Under the pieces are notes generated by a model. That model was not told where the DNA came from and made no database searches. It saw only the letters and a list, made by a program, of their open reading frames with translations. This document shows positions 1 to 11,500 of a stretch of 64,000 nucleotides of DNA, one piece after another; position 1 is the stretch's first letter, and each line of letters begins with the position of its first letter. The translations under genes were made by a program, and so were the position numbers. Origin of the DNA: Cordia subcordata (Eukaryota; Streptophyta; Magnoliopsida; Boraginales; Cordiaceae); the NCBI GenBank assembly GCA_028554755.1, contig JAPTOF010000001.1, positions 198,501 to 262,500 on the forward strand, in the 5' to 3' direction.

Positions 1-610
1 TATAACATGCTTCAAGAAAAATGGAGGGAAAAAAAGGCTTCAAATTTTCTTATATGATCAAACTTAATAAACTTATGATATGATACTTTTTTTTTCTAAT
101 TAAAAAATAAAAAAATTGACCCGTGCGAGGTACGTGTTTCGAAATAACTAATTATTATAAAAAAATCTTAATAATTAGATAATGCAGTGTATACGTGGTG
201 GTATAATATGCTTCCAGAAAAATGGAGGGAAAAAAGGATGTGCATTTGGTGTTGTTTTATTATAATAGTAAGTATAGAAGATTCTTAATTAAAAAATGAA
301 GCCATTAATTAGTTAATATGCAAAAAAGTTTACCAATTATTTATTCGTTAATTATAAAATAAATAAATCGTATAAAGAATTAAAAGAGAAAAAAAGGGCT
401 GTTTCACCATCCAATTTCTACCAATTACCGAAGTACACCCGTCCGTTTTTTTCAAATTCCCCAAACGGCCACAGAGCTGGTTTGTCCAAACGCTTCGCCC
501 AACTAAACGTAACTCTCGCTCTTCGCGTTCTTCTACGCACAGTCTTGCTCTCTACCTATACGTATACAAAGCACACACGCATATATAACTATATATATAT
601 AGTTATCCCT
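1..610. promoter_or_regulatory. Upstream region of the Agenet-domain gene
   Basis: No gene is visible here. It is AT-rich flank followed by the probable promoter of the plus-strand Agenet gene. An imperfect direct repeat of about 40 bp occurs at 1-40 and 201-240 (shared core tgcttc-agaaaaatggaggg). A TATA-like stretch (catatataactatatatata) lies near 580-600, which would put transcription start around 610-630. The start is inferred, not seen. Confidence 0.4.
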
Positions 611-670
611 GTTTACATTAGATTTAGCTACCTTAACGTTGGGATATTCGAGGACTAGTAGTAGCCAAAG

Positions 671-701
671 TGACGTCGTTTGGGGAGGCGGGTTAGGGTT
701 T
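671..701 (+). promoter_or_regulatory. TGACGTCG and telo-box-like motifs in the 5' leader
   Basis: TGACGTCG at 671-678 resembles a bZIP/CRE-type site. TTAGGGTTT at about 693-701 is the reverse of the telo-box AAACCCTAA, common near start sites of plant housekeeping genes. Both lie just downstream of the inferred start. Function is inferred only from motif identity. Confidence 0.3.
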
Positions 702-735
702 GGTTTTGATTGATAACAGAGAGGGAGCTAGGGTT

Positions 736-789
736 ATGTACAAACATACAACAACAGTTATTTTGGGGGTTGAGTTGATCCGACGGTGA
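736..789 (+). other. Upstream ORF 1 in the leader (17 aa)
   Basis: An ATG at 736 opens a 17-codon frame ending with TGA at 787-789, wholly inside the presumed 5' leader of the Agenet gene. If the transcript starts near 610 it would be the first AUG scanned. It codes for nothing recognisable. Its role, if any, would be to lower translation of the main ORF. Confidence 0.35.
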
Positions 790-804
790 GGATTTCATCT
801 CCGG

Positions 805-2537
805 ATGGAGGGAGGTAGCGTATCTACTACTACTAAACTACTTGCAACTACCACTCCTACTGCTTCTTCTGGTACTTTTCGTTTCCTCTACCAACCCCTT
901 CATTTCTGGGACTTTTTTTGTTATTTGGGGTCAAGTGTGTGCTTTTGTTTTAAATTTTTGATTTTGATTTTTAATTTTTTGGCGGGCTCGACTTAAATCA
1001 CTGAGATACCTAGGGTTACTTACACACATATATGTATGTATGTATACATATATGTATGTACGGGCTACGAGTGTGCTCGAAAACAGACTCACTTTTCTGA
1101 GAAATACTCGGATAGGAACCCATGTTGATAGATAAATGGATGGGTTGAAGTCCTTACTTGTTGAATACCTGGTCTTGTCTTCAAAGTCGAGCTGCCGGTA
1201 GGCAATAGGAGTTAGATGGCCTGAATTTATCTACCTCAGCATGGAAGTCTTGTGCACTGAGAGAACTGTGTTGTTGAACATATACATGGATATTGTTTGA
1301 CATGCAGGCATAATATCTTCTGAAATAGTTATTTATTCGTTCATTGGTGTTCGTTGTCCTGCTGCTGATAAAATCCTGGGTTTTCAATTTAAATACAGGG
1401 TTTACTGTAAATGTATTGCTCATGCTGTGGCTTTGAGTGGAAATGAAATGTTAGTGTGAGTGAGTGAGTGCATCATCCTAAAATTCTAATTTTGTCTGTT
1501 ATTGGAGATGCCCTTGAGTGCTTTTCTGTGCTGAATACATGGATTGGTCTTATCATCCCTGAAAGCGAAACGAAGAGAACTTTTTGGAGCACAATGGAGA
1601 CCCTACTTATTGCATGTTGAAAAATAGTACACGTGCAAAAGTTTTGGAATCAAAAGATTATCGAGAATTTCTGCTTAATAGCTTTTTCTGCTAGTCTTTA
1701 TTGTCCATGTTATTGGAAAATCTTTGGATTTTCGTTTTGAAAGAGTTAAAGATGACATTAAATCACTACCTGCGTAAATAACTGCCTATGTATGGGTTGC
1801 CAGATTTGTCTTTCATGTTCTGCGGAAGCTTTCTATTTGTTTGGACCTCCTTTTGCTTTATTTTCCTTCTCCCTTTTTTCCTTTGGGGGTTGGGGTGGGG
1901 GTGTATAGGACTTTCTGCTGCAGCAAATCAGATTGGAAAGAAAATAGACAGAGAGAAGATTGGCAAGTAGTTGTTTCAGTGGTTAAGACTGTCATAAATG
2001 CAAAGATCCCGAGATAAACTCCATCCTCCATCCTACCCTATGTTTCCACATGCTATGTTTCATGTACAAATAATTTATATGTCTTCTTTTGTCTTTTTTA
2101 AGGGGAAGGGAATCCTTCAAACAATCCTTACAGCACCCATTGTGTCATTTTAGCAACATTCGATGTAAAAAATTTATGGTCTGAATAATGATATCCAGAG
2201 AGCTACTTGGGAACATGGTCTGTGTAAAGTTGATGGCACCATTTGAGACAGCTAACATTAGGGATTTGAGAAAGTATATGCTATGAAAGTTCGGATCCTA
2301 ACTGACTACAAAAAAGTTCTGTGTCAATGGAATGGATGCTTCCTATGTAACTCCCCTATTTCTTTTCTTCCCTGTTTTAATCTCTGATGCTTTAGCAAGT
2401 ATGGGGAGCAACCTGGTGTGATGTATGTGATCTTCCCTTTCTGCATATGTATAATGCATAGCCTCCTTATCTCTCCAGGTATACACCAATGGACAATGAG
2501 TGCAATGATTTTCAAGGCCGGAATCTTCACTTAGTTG
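805..2537 (+). other. Spliced upstream ORF overlapping the main start codon
   Basis: The ATG at 805 runs in frame to a good donor at 872 (ttctg|gtac). Joining 871 to the acceptor before 2479 continues this frame through about 19 more codons to a TAG at 2535-2537, past the main ATG at 2489 in another frame. The resulting peptide of about 40 aa would overlap the main start, a layout that normally represses translation. The unspliced frame stops at 996. The splice pairing is inferred. Confidence 0.35.
872..2478 (+). other. Probable 5'-UTR intron (1.6 kb)
   Basis: The segment between donor gt at 872 and acceptor tctctccag ending at 2478 has no sustained coding frame and is T-rich as in plant introns. 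It separates a short leader exon from the first coding exon. Microsatellite-like atgtatgta repeats occur near 1028-1060. Short frames inside (for example 1788-1970) look like chance ORFs. Confidence 0.5.
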
Positions 2538-5500
2538 GTGAAGAAAGCTCCAAAGTTTCTTCTGTTTTGCATCCATATTCTCTTCCCAAGTTTGACTTTG
2601 ATGACAGTCTCCACGGGCATTTAAGATTTGACACATTGGTTGAAAACGAAGTTTTCCTTGGCATACCAAGTCAGGAAGACAATCATTGGATTGAGGATTT
2701 TTCTCGAGGAAGTAGTGGAATAGAGTTCAGAACGTCTGCAGCTGAGTCTTGCTCCATACCAAGGCATAATAATGTCTGGTCTGAAGCAACATCCTCAGAA
2801 TCTGTTGAAATGTTGTTGAAGTCAGTTGGGCAGGAAGAGATGGTCCCAGGAGAATCTTCCCTTGAGGAATCAGATGTCTGTGATGAATTAGGAAGCTTGG
2901 CAAAGCAAATGGAACTTAATTTGAAGCAGGATGAGAAAAGGGATTATCAGGAATCCAACCAAGCATTACAAGCATTTGAGCTTTTGGAAAACATTTCTGG
3001 ACCAAATCGGAGCTCTGGAGGTGTGAATAGTGATTTTAAATGTACTTCAGAAAGTCAGGAGATTGAACAGTCTTCTTTTGAATGTTCAGGTGCTAATATT
3101 GACCAGGCTAGCTTAGTTTTATCTGAGAACTCAGGGGATGTGGAGCGTGATGATGAAGACCAACAAAAAACTGATTCTTCTGGGAATGAGTCTCTGAATA
3201 ATAGAATGCAAGAAACATCGATAATTACTGAGACACAGAGCAATACAGACTGCTCTTCACTGAATATGATGATTGATGTTGAGAATTTGAGTTATCAGGA
3301 TAAGCATAGTGCTAAGAATTTGGAGAGTGCAACCAATCAGTCTTTAGAAAATTTTGAAGGTGTAAAGGGACAAAGTGCAGAAAAGGATGATTCTAGTGTA
3401 AATGATAAAAGTTTGAGCAGAGGGCTTGCTGAAATACATGCTTCTGATTATGATTCTCCACTTCATGTTGCTTCAAAGATGGAAGGTTCACAAAATTTTA
3501 ACGAATCTTCTAGTTACCCAGAGAGGGAGGGGTCTGCTTTAGGCGATGGTCAAGATTTGCTTGCTATTGTTGAGACCAGCCAAAATTCTATAGTTTTAGT
3601 AGTTGCTGAAAACGTGGAGGGTAAAGATCATTCCACAGACAAGTGTGAAAAGTCATCAGAAGCCTCTCAAGGTAATGCTGGCATTGACAGGCATGCCAAT
3701 GTGACCAGTGAAGTTGAAGCTCATGGTGCCAATGCTGATTGTGAGTCACAGGGCCTCCTTTTGCAGATGTCAAATGGTCAGAGCAGTTCCACTGAGGTGA
3801 AAGAGATACATTTGGGAAGTCACAGTGCAACTGGAGAATCATCTGTCACCGCTTCTGAGGTATATATGTCTAGAGTTGATTATGAGCTTCATAAGCAAGT
3901 TAATGAAGACAGCATAAATAATACTGATGGAATTCCTAGTTTGATAAATGCAGCCTCTTCTGCTGAATTTGGTACTGAAAAACTAGTTATTGACAATCCA
4001 AAAGAAAAGAATGATGGTGCTGGTTTGCAGGATGAGGCAGTATTACCTTCTATTCCGGCCTTGTCTGTAAAAAGTTCTTCAGAAGAGAAAACTGATATTG
4101 ATAATTTTGATCACAATATCTCCGTTTGTGGAAAACGGGATCTTAGACATCTGGATTCTAAGTCTGTTGGACAGGATAATGATGTGAAGAGGCTCCCATC
4201 CTCATCCTTGGATGAAGAGGCTAAAGGAAAAATGGAGGTAGCTCATGGCTTAGAACTAGAGAGTCCTTCCGTGAATGAATCTGGTATATATTTTCTTCTT
4301 GGATGCTATTATTCTTGTCTTTGAACTTAAAATTGTTGAATCTTCATGTATGCCATCTTTATGCTTTCTCTTGCTGATACACAGTATCAAATGCTGGTTA
4401 TGCTACAAACATAGCTTCACATGAGACTTCTGATAACATTACCTCACTATGTGTGGGTGGTGCTCCAGCTGATGCAGTTGCAGACTGGAAAGAGGAGAGA
4501 TCACCTTCAGATGTTGTGTCAATTGATACAGATAGGAAAGAGGAACTGGGGGTTGAGGTCCTTCCAGAACCAAATATGCCTGAGCTGAAAGAGTTGTCGC
4601 CAAATTCTGAAGCTGAGAGAACTGTGCCTAGTGGGGTCACTATTGAGGTAGTGATTAGGGCTGCTCAGTTGGTTCCGGCAACAGAGACATCTGATACCAC
4701 AAGTAAGGACAACGGATTAATAGTCGACCTAGGAACAAGCAAGGAATGCTCCGACAGGACGCAAGTAGATCCTGTTCCTTGTGGCTCCAGACTAGGAGAG
4801 GCTGATGCTGAGGCAGTTACTGTTGAAAGGAATCCGGACGCGAGAGTGATAGTTGACTTAGAAACAAGCAAGCTGTGCTCTGACAAGATGCAAGTAGACC
4901 CTGTTCCTTGTGGCTCCACACCTGAAGAAGCTGAGGATGCTGAAGCAGTAGGTGTTGAAAGAAATCAGGAAACAAATATAGAAAATAATCAGGGAGCAGA
5001 ATATTCAGAAATTTCAGGTGAGTTAGTTGTTTTTCTGTTCCTTTTAATACTAGCTAACGACCATATTGCAATTCCTCATCAAGGTTATATCAAATGGAAA
5101 CAGCCTTTAGTTTGAGGGTTGACATTAAAATGGCGATGATGCAATTTTTGTTTTAAGAAACTGTGAAAAGCTAATGCTTATTTGCATTTCATTTTCTGCT
5201 TGTCTTGTTTCTCATATTGTTTGGTTTCCTTACCAGACCTGTATGTGATGTTAACTGCATGGTTTCAGGTGGGGGCTCTTTGGCTGGAACTGATAAACCT
5301 AATCATGACTCTGCCCATGTTGTTAGTTGCGTTGAATTTCCAGAAACTGAAAAGAGAGAGCAGGAGGGCCCTATGGAGTCTGCCGTGGAAAATGTCACTC
5401 CTTCTGGCCGCTCAGGCGAGGTTGGTTGCAAAGCTGTGTCAACACTTGAAAATGCTGAAGGCAGTGACGCCTACAGGGAAGAAAGGAGTTTTACATTTGA

Positions 5501-8500
5501 TGTAAGTCCATTGGTGGGTCTGTCTGAGGGAAGAACTTGTGTGGGCTGGCAATCATTTCCTAATATCAAAGGTTGCAAAATGTCCAAGGTATTCGTTGTT
5601 ATTTAATACCTAGTTATGCTAACGTATGAAAGAACAGGTATCTTACTACTGGTCCTTTCTTGTCTGATATTTCTATCTTAAATCAATGTCTATTGAAGAC
5701 TGAGAAGGGAACTGTTTTGACATCTCACGGCCAGAAGGATCACAACCCAGTGCAGGAATCTAAAACCACTTCTCAAGTACCTGAAATTGGGAATTTGTCT
5801 GGAGGTCCCAGAAGTACCTCTGCCCGCAAAACACGGCGTGGCTTCGGTAAATCGGGGAAAGATAATGCCAAAAAGGGTAACAATATGAAAGGATTGACGT
5901 CTATTGGACGATCTAAAAGGGAGGATAAAACGTGCGTGTCAGGAAGCTCTTCTAGGTCGGTTCAACTTGTGCAACTTGATGTTGGAAATACTGGATGGAG
6001 TGGTACAAAGCCCACTCCTGTTCTTCCTATTCCTACATCAAATCTGCCAGATTTGAACACGTCAGTTCCTACCTCTGCGCTTTTCCATCAGCCTTTTACT
6101 GATGTACAACAAGTGCAGTTGCGAGCGCAAATCTTTGTTTATGGATCTCTGATGTGAGTGCTGTCTTCAATTTGAAATTTATGGACATACCTTGTTATAT
6201 GTAACCTGAAAAGATATAAGAAATGGAGCCGCATCTATTTAGGATTCCAAGAAAGAAAAACAAAAAGAAAGAAAGTGTTGTATTAAGCCGTTATTTATTG
6301 ACCTATCAGAACTTCATTGGTCTGTAACATGTCTTTCTACATGATTGTTACCTTATTCGTATGTGTGTGACACCCTTCTGTCCTATATTTGTTGGGACAA
6401 ATGAAGTATTAGTTTACATTTAGGTGCTATATGTTTGGAAGTGGAAATAGGCCTAAGTGATTGTTGATATTGGTCTCCGTTGCGGGCTTGGGTGTGGAAC
6501 TAGGGGGTGACAAGGAAAAGTACCAATTCTAGTCTAATTACGGTGAAAAGTTTTTAGTCAGCTCGTTAGTTTCTCAGTATGAACCGTTAAGCAAATGCTT
6601 GATGATTTTATTCTGTTGATTGTTCTTATGCAATCGTGTTATTATCTTGTGCTTATTGTGAAATGTAGAGGATCATGGGCATGATATAAATGGATGTAAT
6701 GGGCCTTATTGATGCATTGTCGGGATCCACTATTAATATTCCTTTTATATTTCTGCCTTATGCTGTTTAGTTCATCTGTGTTCCTGGTGATTTATTTGCA
6801 GACAAGGAGCACCACCTGATGAGGCTTGTATGATTTCAGCCTTTGGAACTTCTGGTAGTTTGCTATGCGCTCTTTCTCTTGTTCTTGAGGTATTTATGGA
6901 TATCTCTTTAGTGTCTCAATTTCCTATTTACAGATGGAGGCAGGAGTGTTTGGGAGCCCTCATGGCGTGCTTGTGTTGAAAGGCTTCATGGTCAGAAATC
7001 CATTGCCAATAACTATGACACCCCCGTGCAATCTCGTTCTGGTATCTGAGTGTTCTGTCTTCATTCTGTTAGATTATGCAATCGCCTAATTTTTGAAACT
7101 GAAACTACAGGTTCTAAAGCTCAAGATCAATCAACCAAGCAGGGTTTGCCTCAAAGTAAGGTTCTTCCCTCGGCTGCTAGTCGATCGAGCAGCAATGACA
7201 CCCATTCCCCAGCTGTTCATCCCATGATACCTCTTTCTTCACCTCTTTGGAACATATCTACTCCCTCTTGTGATGGCCTACCATCCAGCAATAATTATCA
7301 GGCACTTCCTCCTCTACATCCTTATCAGACACTGCCTATGCGAGCATTTGGAGGGCATACCACATCTTGGCTATCTCAGGCCCCTTTCCATGGTCATTGG
7401 GTTGCTTCTCCACAAAGTTCTGCTGTTGATTTTAGTGCTCGTCTTTCTTCTTTGCCTGCTACAGAGACAGTAAAATTAACTCCTGCGAAAGATACCTCTG
7501 TAGCAATTGCCTCTGGTACAAAGCATGCATCTAGTAATCCTGTTGCTCAAGGTGGTGGATCTAGCTCTTTTGCTGGGACGCCTCCCATGCTTGATGGGAA
7601 GAAAATGACAGGCTCTTCCATCCAGCATTCTGCAGATGCCAAATCTAGAAAGAGGAAAAAGAATAATATTTCTAAGGATCCTCTCAAGATTCCATTAGCA
7701 GCTACAGTGACAGGGTCTGTGTCTTCTGCTGTAGTAACTAGTCATTCATCAAAGGAGTTTCCTTCAGTTGAAGATTGTGGTCCAATCTCCTTACCGGCTC
7801 AAAATCAGACAGAATTAATTTCTACACCTGTCATTGGCAGTCATTTTTCTACGTCAGTTGCCGTAACAGCCTTTCCTAGCTGTGTACCTAAGATTAATTC
7901 TGACAAGTTTCCCACGGTGGCATCACCAGCATTATCCATTGATCTCTCAAAAAGATTAGATTCAGATATGGAGAAGAATGCCGTATGTGCAGAAGATTTT
8001 AGCAGTGTTGAGGAGGCTAAGCAACAAGCAGAGGTGGCTGCTGCTGATGCCGCTTCTGCAATAGGTCACTGCCGAAGTCTGTGGACTCAGTTGGATAACC
8101 AAAGAAATTCAGGATTGATGTCAGAGATCGAGGCAAAGCTATCATCTGCTGCTGCTACCATAGCAGCAGCTGCTTCTGTTGCGAAGGCAGCAGCTGCTGC
8201 TGCCAGGATTGCATCAAATGCTGCAATGCAAGCAAAACACATGGCTGATGAAGCAGTGACTCCAAGTGCATCTGATATTCCTTCAAAGAAAAGTGCAATT
8301 TCGATCTCTAATGTCATGAACAATATGGGGACTGCAACTCCAGCATCCATCTTGAAAGGTGGGGATGGGAATTGCAGTTCCAATTTGATCATCTTTGCTG
8401 CTAGAGAAGCTGCTAGGAGGAGGGTTGAGGCTGCCTCATCTGCATCAAGACACGCTGAAAATTTAGATGCTATTGTAAGGTCTGCAGAGCTGGCAGCTGA

Positions 8501-11500
8501 AGCTGTGTCACAAGCTGGAGTGGTTGTTGCTATGGGTAATCCTTTGCCCTTGAGTGTGTTAGTAGAAGCTGGTCCAGATGGTTTGAAGAATACTAAAAGC
8601 TTCAAGGAAGTTCCTAAGCAATCCAAGGGTCCGTCTGATCAGGAGATGAGCACCAAAACCCGAACTAGGCCTTCTGCCTCGAGAGGAATGTCCAGGAATA
8701 TGGAGGGTAATATTGGAATGGAAGAAGGCACTTCTTCTGTTGTTGCTGGTAAAAAGGACGTTGGAGGGCAAAAGGGTTGTCGAGCATCTGCTCTTGCTAA
8801 AGCCGTCACCAGCATTCCTGAATCAGAAAATAGTTCAGTTCAGGATGCCCATGAAAATGGTGCACAAATGTTAAAAGTTAATGGCATTAAGGAGGGTTGC
8901 CTTGTTGAGGTTTGTGAACACGAGTTGAATATTGACCATGGACTGTTGAATATGAACTCTGGTTTGTTTGAGTTGCCTCCAAGTCCAAATTTTATGTTTT
9001 CTGCACCAAGTATATTGACGCATTTTCTTTGCTTTGTGTTGCCTTTTTTCACTAATCTTGCTTCTTGTTGTTATTGGGTGTTGTACAGTTGGCTTCTTTT
9101 CTAATGTATCCATGCCTTTGAAATCAAGTCTTAGCTGGTCTTTTAGCTTGTTATGCTTTTTGATATTTCCATGGGTTTGAAATCAAGTCTTAGTTGCTCC
9201 TTTAGCTTGTTATGCTTTTTGGTATTTTCATGCGTAATCACATTAGCTCTTATACATCATAGGTTTTTAAAAATCGTGGGCATTTCAAGGGAGCCTGGTA
9301 CCCTGCTGATGTGCTTAGTCTAAATGATGGAAAGGCTTTCGTCTGTTATACTGAACTGCAATCAGATGAAGGTAAATTATTAAAGAACTCCCCTGTCTGG
9401 TTGCAAGTAGCATTTTGAAGTATGATCTTTGTCATTTTTGTAAAGATTACTGAAAATGACTAGTAATGGTAGGCTGGCAGGTTAAAGACTTGGGTACATG
9501 TGAACATGTTAACCATTGAAATACTGGAGAATATTGTGAAATTGAAAAATGTAATAGTTAATAAGCTTGCCTTGGCATTCCAGTTGACCTATCTGGATCT
9601 TGAGTTGATGCTGTTGTTCGTACCACAGCATTGGCTATTTCACGTTGAATACAACAGGAAACCCAAAGGCAATGTCACTGATGCTCAGCCTGAATTGTTT
9701 AGGGCCAGGATTACTGAGGGAGTGGGTGCCACTTGAAGGAGAACGGAATGAAGTACCATTGATTCGCGTTCCTCATCCTTTGTCTTCAATGCGTTTTGAA
9801 GGAACAAGAAAGAGGCGAAGAGCTGCTCTTAGGGATTGCAATTGGTCTGTAGGGGATAGAGTTGATGCTTGGATAGAAAATTGGTAAGCATACGTTAACA
9901 TCATGTCTTTTGAAAGTATAGTAGTTTTTCCAAAATTGATTCTCTTGACAGGTTGATATTATTCCCTTGAGACTCATTAGTGGAGCTCATGTTGTTGACC
10001 TTTAAATCTAGAATTGTTTACAATCAGGCATGTGACAGAAGCTAAGCATGTGGTATCATCAGGTCTTTTCCTGAGTATAATAGTTTCATTTCAAAGCTCT
10101 TAACTTGACCAGTTCATATCATTTCCTTGGTTCTCATTATTTGAGCTTGTGTTGTTGACCTCCAAATCTAGACTCATTCACAATCAGGCGTGCGACTGCA
10201 TTGTGTCAAGTTTTTTAAGTTGATAAAATGTTCTAATGTTTATCCTATTATTTTTCACGTTTTTCTTCTTTTTCCACTTTTTATCCTATCACATCTTCTC
10301 TCTTGGGACTGCTTATCCATGTCTGTGGTGGATTATGTTTTATTTTTCTGTTATATGTAGAATTATTTTATGTGAGGCCATTGCCTGTTAGTATCTATTG
10401 TACAATTTCCGTACATGGGTGTTTATGTTTATACATATAAAGAGAAGGGAGCGTCTGTAGCACTATATATCACTTGGCGGACTGTATTTATCTTAATCAT
10501 ACATGTTTTCCACTCATATTATTCTGTATATTCTAGTCATACGATTAAGGTTGCATTTAAATTCCGTAAAAGTGGTTATGCGATGTACGGTTTGGACTTT
10601 CATTATTGTTGCTTCAGTTTACATGGTTTTCATCATAGTTTGTTGTTGGGACCTCCGAGGGGAATTCGTATCGTGTACATCTGATATCTTTGTTTGCCAT
10701 TTGTTGTAGCTGGCGCGAAGGGGTGATCTCGGAAAAGAACGAAAATGATGAATCTACATTGACTGTCCATTTTCCAGGTACTTCTGGTGACATAAACCCT
10801 TTACCATTGTAGGTTATGATGATTTGATTACTTTGGAAATGAATATTTGTTTGATTGTACTTTTGAGCTCTTTTGCAGGTCAAGGACAGACTTCAGTTGT
10901 TAGGGCGTGGCAGCTTCGTCCAAGTCTAATGTGGAAGAATGGGGAGTGGATTGAGTTGCCCACTTCAAGACAAAATGCATCTTCAGAGGTCCTTCATTGG
11001 ATTTTTATACCACATGATTAGCAATATGCTACTCCTATTTGTTTACTTAACCTTGTACCATCTTTTCAGGGTGATACGCCACAAGACAAACGACGAAAGC
11101 AGGAAACTCGCCCTTTTATAGAATCAGGGAAGGAGACAGAACCCATATTGTTGCCTTTATCTTCAAGTGAAAAGGTATTTAATATAGGTAGCAACAGAGA
11201 TGAGAAAAAGGCTGATGCGCCCAGAACAATGAGGTCTGGTTTACAGAAGGAAGGCTCAAAAGTTATTTTTGGTGTTCCAAAACCTGGGAAGAAGAGAAAG
11301 TTTATGGAAGTGAGCAAGCATTATGTCTCTGAAGGAAGTACTAAGAACAATGTATCAGGTGATCCAGGGAAACTTTCAAAATGTTTGATGCCTCAAGGAT
11401 CAGGATCCCGCAGATGGAATCATAGCTGTAAGATTGACACAAAAGAAAAACAAGTTGCTGAGTCCAAGTCAAAGGCTTCTAAATCTGGTAAACTACCAGG

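Noticed and set aside
2343..2669. Minus-strand frames over 2324-2669
   Set aside because: They overlap the start of the conserved FDDSLHGHLRF coding exon on the opposite strand and resemble nothing.
8087..8626. 179-codon minus-strand frame with Ala-rich text
   Set aside because: It is the antisense shadow of the Ala-rich coding region of the Agenet protein; it has no independent homology or promoter.
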